In this document: positions 20,584-27,885 of the stretch, piece after piece | Layout: the number at the start of each line of letters is the position of its first letter | Numbering within the stretch: position 1 is the first letter of the stretch | IMG/VR virus record: IMGVR_UViG_3300025087_000156 | Location: 1 to 42,236 of that record | Origin: a virus | Direction: 5' to 3' (one strand) | DNA length: 42,236 nucleotides | Notes under the pieces: generated by a model | Told to the model about the DNA's origin: nothing | The model's input: the letters and a program-made list of their open reading frames with translations, nothing else | Databases searched by the model: none | Translations under genes and position numbers: made by a program

Positions 20584-21171
20584 ATGACAGGTAGGATAGG
20601 CGGAGTTAATTCATTGCCGTTGAATGAGATAATACCTATTGAGGATTGGACGGATGAGAGAAAGAGAATTGTTGCTACTGCGATTTTGGGTGGCTCTACC
20701 GTGCAGAAGGCAATCGAGGCGGCTAATGTAACTCGTGGTGCATATTATTATTGGTGTGGTAATGACCCCCAATTTAAGGCCACATTAGACAGGGGAATTC
20801 CCATAGAGCTTCAATCGGCAATGCCCAACGCCATAAAAAAGCTGGAGTATATAATGGAGAATGGCGAGCCAGATGAGCAAAGGAAGGCGGCAGAGGCGCT
20901 GCTTCGTGAGGGTAAGATAATGGCATCACGAGTGCAAGTTCCGAGAAATATAAATGTAACTAACAATACGATTATATCAAATCTGACAGATGATGAGCTT
21001 TTATCTCGTCTCCGTAAATTTGACCCTGCGATACTGAGTAGCATTATGAATCAGGGTAGGGATATTGTAAAGAGCGTGGAGGTAATTGTGGAGAATGCTG
21101 ATGCAAAAGGCGAAAAGGAATCCGCAACTTCAGGAGATAACGGAACTTCTGACGGAACTGAAAAGCCGTAA
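20584..21171 (+). CDS. terS: Small terminase subunit candidate
   Basis: Start at ATG 20584 with GGGAGGGGG upstream gives 195 aa. A helix-turn-helix, IVATAILGGSTVQKAIEAANVTRGAYYYW (core GGSTVQKAIEAANVTRGAYY), lies near residues 30-58 and matches the DNA-recognition domain of small terminases. A helical oligomerisation region (IKKLEYIMENGEPDEQRKAAEALL) and a disordered acidic tail follow. It should bind packaging sites and feed DNA to the motor. It overlaps the large subunit gene by about 70 bases. Confidence 0.75.
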   Translation: MTGRIGGVNSLPLNEIIPIEDWTDERKRIVATAILGGSTVQKAIEAANVTRGAYYYWCGNDPQFKATLDRGIPIELQSAMPNAIKKLEYIMENGEPDEQRKAAEALLREGKIMASRVQVPRNINVTNNTIISNLTDDELLSRLRKFDPAILSSIMNQGRDIVKSVEVIVENADAKGEKESATSGDNGTSDGTEKP

Positions 21172-21940
21172 AGATGCAAGGGGAATAGATTTTTACGAGC
21201 CGTTTGAATGGGCAAAAGCGTTTCATCAGTGTCAGAAGCCGTTTAGATATGTAATTGGTTCTAATAAGGTAGGCAAAACCACAGGGGCAGCTGTTGAAGG
21301 TGGACGGTTTTCTCTTGGTACTCATCCGTATCGCAAGAATATCCGTATGCCTAATGAGGGGTGGGTTGTTTCTACTGATTTCTCTAAAGGATTAGAAGTC
21401 GCCCAGAGACGCTTTTTTGATTTCTTTCCTAAAGATAAAATTGCTTCTTATGAGAAAAGGTATAGGACATTACATACTACAGATGGCTGTATTGTCCGAT
21501 TCAAGTCGGCAGAGAGCGGCAGGGAGGCATTTGCGGGTGCGAATATTGATTGGGCTTGGGTTGATGAGGAATGTCCAAGAGATATATTTACGGAAATAGT
21601 TGCTCGCCTTGTTGCAACGGATGGGTGTCTGTGGATGACGATTGTTCCGATTGAAGGGATGGACTGGACATATACGGATATATGGGATAAGCAGGGGACA
21701 GTAGAATTTGATACTGATTCTCAGATATTCAGTCCAGAGATATGGGATAATCCACTACTTACGGATGTGCAGATTAAAAGGTTTATGCGGACATTGGGTG
21801 ATGATGAGATTCAGGCGAGAATTTACGGCAAGTATGCGACACGAAGTAAGATTATATATCAAGAACTTGACAATATTTTAATTTCCTCTAAAAAGGTAGA
21901 TGAGTTTTACCAGATAGCAAAGGAGGAGGTGGCGATGTGA
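21101..21940 (+). CDS. terL: Large terminase, ATPase half
   Basis: I place the start at ATG 21101, 7 bases after GGAG; ATG 21095 is possible. The 279-aa product has Walker A GSNKVGKTTG at about 53-62, Walker B WAWVDEE at 151-157 with the catalytic Glu, and a coupling-like segment LWMTIVPIEGMDW. It lacks the RNase H-like nuclease domain normally fused to it; that domain is encoded by the next gene, which starts within this gene's last codons. This is the packaging motor that binds at the portal. Confidence 0.9.
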   Translation: MQKAKRNPQLQEITELLTELKSRKDARGIDFYEPFEWAKAFHQCQKPFRYVIGSNKVGKTTGAAVEGGRFSLGTHPYRKNIRMPNEGWVVSTDFSKGLEVAQRRFFDFFPKDKIASYEKRYRTLHTTDGCIVRFKSAESGREAFAGANIDWAWVDEECPRDIFTEIVARLVATDGCLWMTIVPIEGMDWTYTDIWDKQGTVEFDTDSQIFSPEIWDNPLLTDVQIKRFMRTLGDDEIQARIYGKYATRSKIIYQELDNILISSKKVDEFYQIAKEEVAM

Positions 21941-22623
21941 TAGTGCTAAATCCAGAATGGGAATATGGGGTTGCTATCGATACGGGGTATTTTACTGCTG
22001 CGGTTTGGGGAGCAGTGGATTTTTATGGGAATATGATTGTTTATCGTTCTTATTTAGCGGAGAATAAGATTGTAGCTGAACACTCGAAGGAATTTTTATC
22101 TTATCAGGCAATCGATGGTGTGCTTCCAACCTATGTTATAGACCCAGGAAGTCAGGTAAAATTAGAATATATTGCAAATGGTATTTATTGTATAGATGGT
22201 GACAACTCGGTAGATGCGGGGAATAATTATGTTTCGTCTTTAATGCGTATTGATAAGGATAAACCCGTAGGTCTTGAGTGGAATAATCCACAGCTTCTTA
22301 TTTTGTCTGATGGTGAGGGGAATGATAAACTACTCCGCCAGATGAGAAATTATAGACGTAGGGACGTAAGGGGCGTTGTAAAGGATGATAGGCAGAGAGA
22401 AAAGATAAGAAAAGTGGACGACCATTTGTGTGATGCGTTGCGTTATTTATGTATGGCAAAATTGTTTCCGCAGAAGAGATGGCGTCAAGGAGTTGTGGGC
22501 AGTAAATTGGCAAGTAGGGTGTCTCCACATATTGAGCATATAAGGGGAATGGCGAGGAATTTACGTAACGGTAATTCTCGGTGGGAATCGCCCTATGATT
22601 TTCAGTTAGGAGTAGATTACTAA
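21937..22623 (+). CDS. terL: Large terminase, nuclease half (separate gene)
   Basis: GTG 21937 overlaps the TGA of the ATPase gene and has AAAGGAGGAGG 8 bases upstream, so it is an independently started gene rather than a simple frameshift. The 228-aa product shows RNase H-like acidic residues: VAIDTGYFTAAVWG (Asp15), YVIDPGSQ (Asp69) and KVDDHLCDALRYL (Asp161/162, Asp166). It should cut the concatemer at packaging start and end. The split is unusual; most TerL proteins are a single chain. Confidence 0.85.
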   Translation: MIVLNPEWEYGVAIDTGYFTAAVWGAVDFYGNMIVYRSYLAENKIVAEHSKEFLSYQAIDGVLPTYVIDPGSQVKLEYIANGIYCIDGDNSVDAGNNYVSSLMRIDKDKPVGLEWNNPQLLILSDGEGNDKLLRQMRNYRRRDVRGVVKDDRQREKIRKVDDHLCDALRYLCMAKLFPQKRWRQGVVGSKLASRVSPHIEHIRGMARNLRNGNSRWESPYDFQLGVDY

Positions 22624-22624
22624 T

Positions 22625-22996
22625 ATGGTAGAGCTGATTGTAGGTATATTGGCAATTACGATTATTGCTTTAGTGTGGTGTATAAATAAAGTATGCGACC
22701 TTGCATACAGGGAACGTAGGGAATTATATACTCGTATTCAGGGAACGTATTATGATGATAATATCAAGCAAGATGTAAAGGTTGTCGATATTCCGAATAG
22801 TAGCGACATTATTTTAAAACTTCCTGACCACGTAAAGGTGGATGCTGATGGCGTGATGATTGACACTAAAAATAATATAGCGTTTGAGAGTATGGATGAT
22901 TATGACCATTATGTGCAGACAATTGGCGGTCAAGATAGGGCTTTGACTAATTATGAGAAAGAGGAATTGTTAGTGAGGAATAGAAATGGAAATTGA
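22625..22996 (+). CDS. 123-aa protein with N-terminal membrane helix
   Basis: One base after the terminase stop. Residues 2-26 form a membrane helix (LIVGILAITIIALVWCINKVCDL); the rest is soluble and acidic with KLPDHVKVDADG. It overlaps the portal start by 11 bases. Position between terminase and portal hints at a packaging or membrane-tethering role, but no family is recognised. Confidence 0.65.
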   Translation: MVELIVGILAITIIALVWCINKVCDLAYRERRELYTRIQGTYYDDNIKQDVKVVDIPNSSDIILKLPDHVKVDADGVMIDTKNNIAFESMDDYDHYVQTIGGQDRALTNYEKEELLVRNRNGN

Positions 22997-25172
22997 CGTT
23001 GGTGTGCAGTCCGAGAATGTTACGGCGGGAACGTCTTCGCAGAACGAAGAAGCCGTTAATTTAGTTAAGAGTAGATGGGAGTCGAGAGAATCCTCTAAAG
23101 ACGCCTACGAGCAAATATGGTTTAAGAATCATTTATATTTAATTGGCAATCATTACACTAAAGTATCTGCTAATTCAGTAGCGCCCTTTTATGTTGGTAA
23201 GCCCAGCAATAGAGTTCGCCATACTATAAACTTTTGTATAAAATGGTATGAGTTGACGCTTGCGAAGTTATTGCAAAATGCTCCGCTTTTATATGTATCT
23301 CCTGCAACGAGTGAGGCGGAAGATGAAGGCAGAGCAAGATTGGCAGACCAGCTTTTGGAGTATTATGAGTATTTGTTAGATTTGGGCGTAGTAAGGGAAA
23401 AGTTATATAGCTGGGCGTGTGAAACGGGGAATGCGTGGATATATATATTTTGGAATAAAAATAAGGGAAGGGTTAGGGAGGTTCCGCAAATGCAAATGCA
23501 AATGCAGGACATCGGGGAAATGATGGATGGCGTAGAGATGATACAGACGCCTATAAATATTCCCGTTTTAGATGAAGATGGCAATCCGATTGTAGATAAA
23601 ATCCCAGAGGGTGATGTGGACTGCGAGGTATTGTCGCCATTTGAAGTTATGGTTGACCCGTATTCAACTGATGGTGATTATGAGTGGATATTAGTTTCAA
23701 GGTTGAAATCTATACGACAATTGAGGGATATGTTCGGCGAAGATGCAGTTAGGGATATTAAACCCGAGGATAGCGATACAACTTTTCTATATCATAAATA
23801 TATGCGGGATTTGGTTGGTGTTGATGGCAAGTCCGCCAATACATCTAATTCTTCAGCATCACTGAAGGGTGATGATAGATTGTGTATAGTTCACGAATAT
23901 TGGGAAAGAGTTAGTGGTCGGCATCCAGAAGGGAGATATATCGTTGTTACTGGAGATAAGGTGTTGTGGAATACAGGTATTCCCTATAATCATAAACAGA
24001 TACCTATATTGCACTTGTCATATCTAAATATAAATGGGCGGGTTTACGGAATGACGCCGCTTGAGCAGGCAATACCTATGCAGAAGGATTATAATCGTGC
24101 AAGGTCGCAAGAAACAGAGGATAGAAATAATCATTTAGTTAGACGGTTGTTGATACCCAAACAAAGTAAAGTTGAGAAAGATAATTTGACAGACGAGAGA
24201 GACGTTGTGTGGACTTTTCAACCTGGGATGAGGGGGGAAGAACCGCATTATATGGCGCCTCCGCCATATTTAGGACAGTGGGATAATATGATTGCACGGA
24301 CTCGCAGGGATTTGGAGGATTTGCTTTCCGTTCACGAGGTTTCAAGGGGAATAGCGCCAGGCAGTATTAAAAGTGGTGTTGGCATATCAATGCTTGTGGG
24401 TGCAGATGATAGGACAATTTATCCGCTTACAAAACATATGGAGCAGTTGATGTCTAAGGTTGGCAGGATGATATTGCAATTAGTTGACCAATTTGTAAGT
24501 GAGGAGAGGCAGGTAAAAATTGGTGGTAGGGATAGTGCTATAGAGGTTGTAAAATTTGGTGCAAAGGCATTGAAGGGCGATAATGCTGATGCGGATTATT
24601 TTGATGTTAGGGTAATAGAAGGTTCGGCGATGCCTAAAAATCCTATTGCCAAAAGACAGGAGGTCGTGCAACTGATACAGATGGGGGTCTTGTCTTCTGT
24701 AAATCCGCAGCATTCTCAATATATTACAAAGTATTTAGGATTAGGTAGCGATAAGAAAATGATGGCAGACGCAAAGGCGGATGAACAAAACGCAACGTTA
24801 GAAAATAATATGATGAAGCAGGGGACAAGATGTATTCCGAGAGAATTTGAGAATCACGCCATTCATCTTGCGGTGCTGAATGCCTATAGGAAAACATTAG
24901 AATATCGTAATTTGCCGAAAGATATACAGGTGGCTTTTGATGACCACGCAGGACTTACGGAACAAATGATGGTTTTAGGATTACAGAAAATGCAAATGAT
25001 GCAACAGGCGGCAATGGGAATGCCACAGCAGAGCTCGGGCGGCGGTATTAAGGGAATGGAGGGCAGGTCGCCTATGGCAGGTGAGGTTAATCCTGAAAAT
25101 CCGCCTGAACCTACGGCAGGGCAGGTAGAGGCAGACCAGAATTCTATTGAACCGCCTTATGAAGGAACTTAA
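22986..25172 (+). CDS. Portal protein
   Basis: The 728-aa product fits podovirus-type portals. It has an N-terminal helical wing (LVKSRWESRESSKDAYEQIW), a central CEVLSPFEVMVDPYSTDGDYEW segment, a clip/stem region with YGMTPLEQAIPMQKDYNRARS, and DLLSVHEVSRGIAPGSIKSGVG. The C-terminus is Met/Gln-rich (MQMMQQAAMGMPQQSS), then Pro-rich. Twelve copies should form the ring through which DNA is packaged. Length and order (terminase, portal, scaffold, capsid) agree. Confidence 0.9.
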   Translation: MEIDVGVQSENVTAGTSSQNEEAVNLVKSRWESRESSKDAYEQIWFKNHLYLIGNHYTKVSANSVAPFYVGKPSNRVRHTINFCIKWYELTLAKLLQNAPLLYVSPATSEAEDEGRARLADQLLEYYEYLLDLGVVREKLYSWACETGNAWIYIFWNKNKGRVREVPQMQMQMQDIGEMMDGVEMIQTPINIPVLDEDGNPIVDKIPEGDVDCEVLSPFEVMVDPYSTDGDYEWILVSRLKSIRQLRDMFGEDAVRDIKPEDSDTTFLYHKYMRDLVGVDGKSANTSNSSASLKGDDRLCIVHEYWERVSGRHPEGRYIVVTGDKVLWNTGIPYNHKQIPILHLSYLNINGRVYGMTPLEQAIPMQKDYNRARSQETEDRNNHLVRRLLIPKQSKVEKDNLTDERDVVWTFQPGMRGEEPHYMAPPPYLGQWDNMIARTRRDLEDLLSVHEVSRGIAPGSIKSGVGISMLVGADDRTIYPLTKHMEQLMSKVGRMILQLVDQFVSEERQVKIGGRDSAIEVVKFGAKALKGDNADADYFDVRVIEGSAMPKNPIAKRQEVVQLIQMGVLSSVNPQHSQYITKYLGLGSDKKMMADAKADEQNATLENNMMKQGTRCIPREFENHAIHLAVLNAYRKTLEYRNLPKDIQVAFDDHAGLTEQMMVLGLQKMQMMQQAAMGMPQQSSGGGIKGMEGRSPMAGEVNPENPPEPTAGQVEADQNSIEPPYEGT

Positions 25173-25335
25173 GAATGTTGTCGATATTAGGCATACTGAT
25201 TATGATAAGGTGTGTTCGGAATGCAAGAATCAGTGTATTAGGAATAATGATGTTAAGGATAAGCAGATTAGTATTTTTAATATAAAGGATGAGGTTGTAT
25301 ATTATTGTCAGATATGTGGAAGGCATTGGAGGTAA
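25159..25335 (+). CDS. 58-aa zinc-ribbon protein
   Basis: CSECKNQC at about 19-26 and CQICGRHW at the C-terminus form a ribbon. ATG 25159 lies inside the end of the portal gene; no ribosome site is evident and TTG 25147 is an alternative, so it may be coupled to portal translation. Function unknown. Confidence 0.55.
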   Translation: MKELKNVVDIRHTDYDKVCSECKNQCIRNNDVKDKQISIFNIKDEVVYYCQICGRHWR

Positions 25336-25341
25336 TTTTTA

Positions 25342-25590
25342 ATGGCAACAGGAATGGTATCAGATATGAATGGAATGGCGAAGCAAAAGTATATGAAGAA
25401 GGGAGGTAGCGGTATGGCGGAGAATTGGATAGCAGGAGCGATAAAAAAGAAGGGGGCATTGCATAAGGGCTTGAATGTTCCGATGGGTAAAAAGATACCT
25501 ATGATAAAGATGGAAATAAAGGAAAGCGATAGTCCTTTAATGAAAAGGCGAAAGCGGTTAGCCCAGACATTGAAGGGACTTAGAAAGTAA
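25342..25590 (+). CDS. Small basic phage protein with capsid-like N-terminus
   Basis: GGAGGTAA precedes ATG 25342 (82 aa). The C-terminal part, from ATG 25414 with its own GGGAGGTAGCGGT site, begins MAENWIAGAIKKKGALHKGL and ends in a basic helix. This is a motif of small proteins often found beside portal and capsid genes in phages. The first about 20 residues, MATGMVSDMNGMAKQKY, resemble the start of the capsid protein (MATGVISDLGNSLTQKY), suggesting a partial duplication. Two start points may give two forms. Confidence 0.65.
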   Translation: MATGMVSDMNGMAKQKYMKKGGSGMAENWIAGAIKKKGALHKGLNVPMGKKIPMIKMEIKESDSPLMKRRKRLAQTLKGLRK

Positions 25591-25677
25591 AAATATTGTT
25601 CGCCTAATGGCGAGAGTCATCCACTCGTTAAATTGGCGTTAAATAAAAATGGATGTTTATTTAGGAGGTTCTGCAAA

Positions 25678-26514
25678 ATGGGTATTGAAGAAGCAGTTGA
25701 CGTAAAAGGGACGTCTGGTTCGTCAGCAGACGGCATTGGCACAACGGCATCACCACAGGATGTTGAAACGCAAACGCAGGGTGGGGGCGATACTACCGCT
25801 ATTCAGGGTGATGGCAAGGAAGAGCAGGCAGTTCCTTATGCACGATTTAAGGAAGTGAATGATAAGAAAAACGAATTGGAGAAATTCTACGAAGAAGTTG
25901 ATGGTAATCTGGATGGAATGGTTAACGAAAGGGTAGGCAAGCTACTTCAGGACTCGACATTCCAGAAACAGTATTACGAACAACTCAAGAAAATCTACGG
26001 TTCGGAAGAGGCAAAGCAGATAGTAAAAGAGAATGTTCAGCAAGCGAAAGCAGGGCAACCCGTAACATTACCTCCAGAAATACAGCAAAAGCTGGCTAAA
26101 ATAGATGAGCTTTTAGCGTGGAAGAAACAGCAAGACGATGAGTCGATGCTATTAAAGGCAAGCGAGGCAGTTGATACGGAGATGCAAAAGCACCCTATTT
26201 TTAGAGAGGGGATATTTGCGTCAGAGGAATATGCGGATATTGTCAATAACTTTATTGCTGGTGAACTGAACAGAAATCGGGCTATGCCTATGTCTGTAGT
26301 TGTTGCCAATGCGGCTAAAAAGATGGCAGGGCTTGTAGAGAAAAGCAGGACTTCTTATGTTGAGAGTAAGGCAAATGCGGGCAAAACCGTTCCTTCTACA
26401 GTAAAGGGCGGTAGTGGTGCTCCCGCAGGAAAGCAAACAGCACCTAAAGGTTTTGATGAAGCTACGGCTTCTTTTGTTGAAGGTCTTAAGCAGTCAATAG
26501 CTTCAGAAGAATAA
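25678..26514 (+). CDS. Scaffolding protein candidate
   Basis: I start at ATG 25678 behind AGGAGGTTCTGC (278 aa), not the upstream 25633. The product is acidic and helical with coiled-coil stretches (YARFKEVNDKKNELEKFYEEVD, ILSSI-free helix EIQQKLAKIDELLAWKKQQD) and low-complexity ends rich in Gly, Thr and Gln. Such proteins guide procapsid assembly and leave before or during packaging. It lies directly before the capsid gene, as is usual. Confidence 0.75.
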   Translation: MGIEEAVDVKGTSGSSADGIGTTASPQDVETQTQGGGDTTAIQGDGKEEQAVPYARFKEVNDKKNELEKFYEEVDGNLDGMVNERVGKLLQDSTFQKQYYEQLKKIYGSEEAKQIVKENVQQAKAGQPVTLPPEIQQKLAKIDELLAWKKQQDDESMLLKASEAVDTEMQKHPIFREGIFASEEYADIVNNFIAGELNRNRAMPMSVVVANAAKKMAGLVEKSRTSYVESKANAGKTVPSTVKGGSGAPAGKQTAPKGFDEATASFVEGLKQSIASEE

Positions 26515-26528
26515 AGGAGAAACTTAAA

Positions 26529-27773
26529 ATGGCAACAGGAGTGATTAGTGATTTGGGTAATAGTTTGACCCAAAAATATGCAGGTGCGATAGTGTCTGAA
26601 ATAAACGATAACGACCCGTTTATGCAGAGAATGTCGAAGAAAACTGACATTATTACTGTGGATGGGTTAGGATTGTCAGTTCAGATGAGGGTTAAGTATG
26701 GAAACAACCCTGGCAGGTTGTCTATTGCGGAAAATGCTGATTTACCAACAGCTGGAGTTCCGCTCTGGGCGAAGCCGACAGTTGGGCTGAAATTTGCCTA
26801 TGGCAGATTTGCATTAACAGGGCAGGCAATGCAAGCTGCAAGGCGAAATCCTGAAGGATTTGGCACGGCAATCGGAGCGTTTATAGATAGCACAACGAAG
26901 GGCATAAAGAAGGATAGGGAAGTGTGGTTATTTGGACGTGGTTCTGGTGCATTATGCAAGGTAACACAGGCAAGCGGGTCAATCGGTGCGAATACGTTCT
27001 TTACGGTTGACAACGCTGCTGCGTGTGAAAGGGGAATGATTGTAAGTGATTTCTCGACTAATGAAGCAAGTGGCGGTTCTGCTGGTTCTGTAGGAACGGA
27101 TTCGGTAATTGGTGAGGTGGATATGATAAACAATAAAATCACACTTACCTCTGCTGAAACTGTTACGCAGAACTACTTCCTTTATAGGACTTCTGAACGT
27201 GGCAATGTTGCTATGGGCTTAGAAGGTATCTATGATGGTATAGACAGTGCAGGCAGTAGATTGCTTACGTCATTACAGGGCATAACCCGTGCAACTAATA
27301 CGTGGTGGGATGGCAATGTAATTGACTTTGGCGGAACGAATAGGGATTTGTCTGAAGACCAGCTCAATGCTCTTATTCAGGCAATCTATAAGAAAACAGA
27401 CGGTATGCCTAATACTATGGTTTCTAACTATGGCGTATTGAATGCCTATCATTCGTTAGTAAGACAGGATAGAAGATATTCTGACCTTAACTTTAATGCG
27501 GGGCATCAATCGTTGAAGTATAGTTATGGCAATACCACGATGGATTGGCTGGCGTCTCAATACTGCCCTAAGAATACTGCGTTTATTTATGATGCCAAGC
27601 ATTTGTTCTTGGCACAGGGTAGTGATGGAATAGGGTTTATGGCTGAAGATGGTAGCCGTCTTAACCGTATTCTAAATAAGGACGCCTATGAAGTTACTGA
27701 ATATGTCTATTATGACATAGTAACTGACCTTGCTGGTAGTGGTGGTGTAGTCAGAGATATAACAGAAGTGTAA
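26529..27773 (+). CDS. Major capsid protein (HK97 fold)
   Basis: The 414-aa product follows AAAGGAG. It has the N-terminal arm, then GLGLSVQMRVKYG, an ALTGQAMQAARRNP helix segment, GTAIGAFIDSTTKGIKKDRE (spine-helix-like), an inserted beta-rich region near 140-230, DLSEDQLNALIQAIYKKTDG and the final KDAYEVTEYVYYDIV. The overall pattern fits the capsid group of short-tailed phages with N4/P22-like major coat proteins. A strong terminator follows, so it is probably the most abundant product. Confidence 0.85.
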   Translation: MATGVISDLGNSLTQKYAGAIVSEINDNDPFMQRMSKKTDIITVDGLGLSVQMRVKYGNNPGRLSIAENADLPTAGVPLWAKPTVGLKFAYGRFALTGQAMQAARRNPEGFGTAIGAFIDSTTKGIKKDREVWLFGRGSGALCKVTQASGSIGANTFFTVDNAAACERGMIVSDFSTNEASGGSAGSVGTDSVIGEVDMINNKITLTSAETVTQNYFLYRTSERGNVAMGLEGIYDGIDSAGSRLLTSLQGITRATNTWWDGNVIDFGGTNRDLSEDQLNALIQAIYKKTDGMPNTMVSNYGVLNAYHSLVRQDRRYSDLNFNAGHQSLKYSYGNTTMDWLASQYCPKNTAFIYDAKHLFLAQGSDGIGFMAEDGSRLNRILNKDAYEVTEYVYYDIVTDLAGSGGVVRDITEV

Positions 27774-27783
27774 AACAGGTAAA

Positions 27784-27818
27784 TTGGTGGGGGAGATTGT
27801 CTTCCCCACCAAATTTAT
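27784..27818 (+). terminator. Terminator after the capsid gene
   Basis: Stem TTGGTGGGGGAGA with TCTTCCCCACCAA (13 bp, one wobble), loop TTG, followed by ATTTATT. The short T-run suggests partial termination, giving high capsid and lower downstream expression. Confidence 0.75.
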
Positions 27819-27848
27819 TAGAGGGCTAATCCTGAAATTCCCTCTAAT
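27817..27848 (+). promoter_or_regulatory. Second hairpin downstream of capsid
   Basis: ATTAGAGGG (27817-27825) pairs with CCCTCTAAT (27840-27848), 9 perfect bp, no T-run. It may be an RNA-stabilising or processing hairpin in tandem with the terminator. Confidence 0.45.
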
Positions 27849-27885
27849 ATAAAGAAATAAAAATAAGTGGATAAGGGAGTATAAA

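Noticed and set aside
21930-21945. Sequencing frameshift as cause of the split terminase
   Set aside because: A strong ribosome site and an overlapping GTG start argue for a true gene boundary, though raw reads should confirm.
25600-25677. Hairpins before the scaffold gene (CGCC/GGCG, CGAG/CTCG)
   Set aside because: Stems are only 4 bp, nested and without a T-run; too weak to report as a regulatory element.
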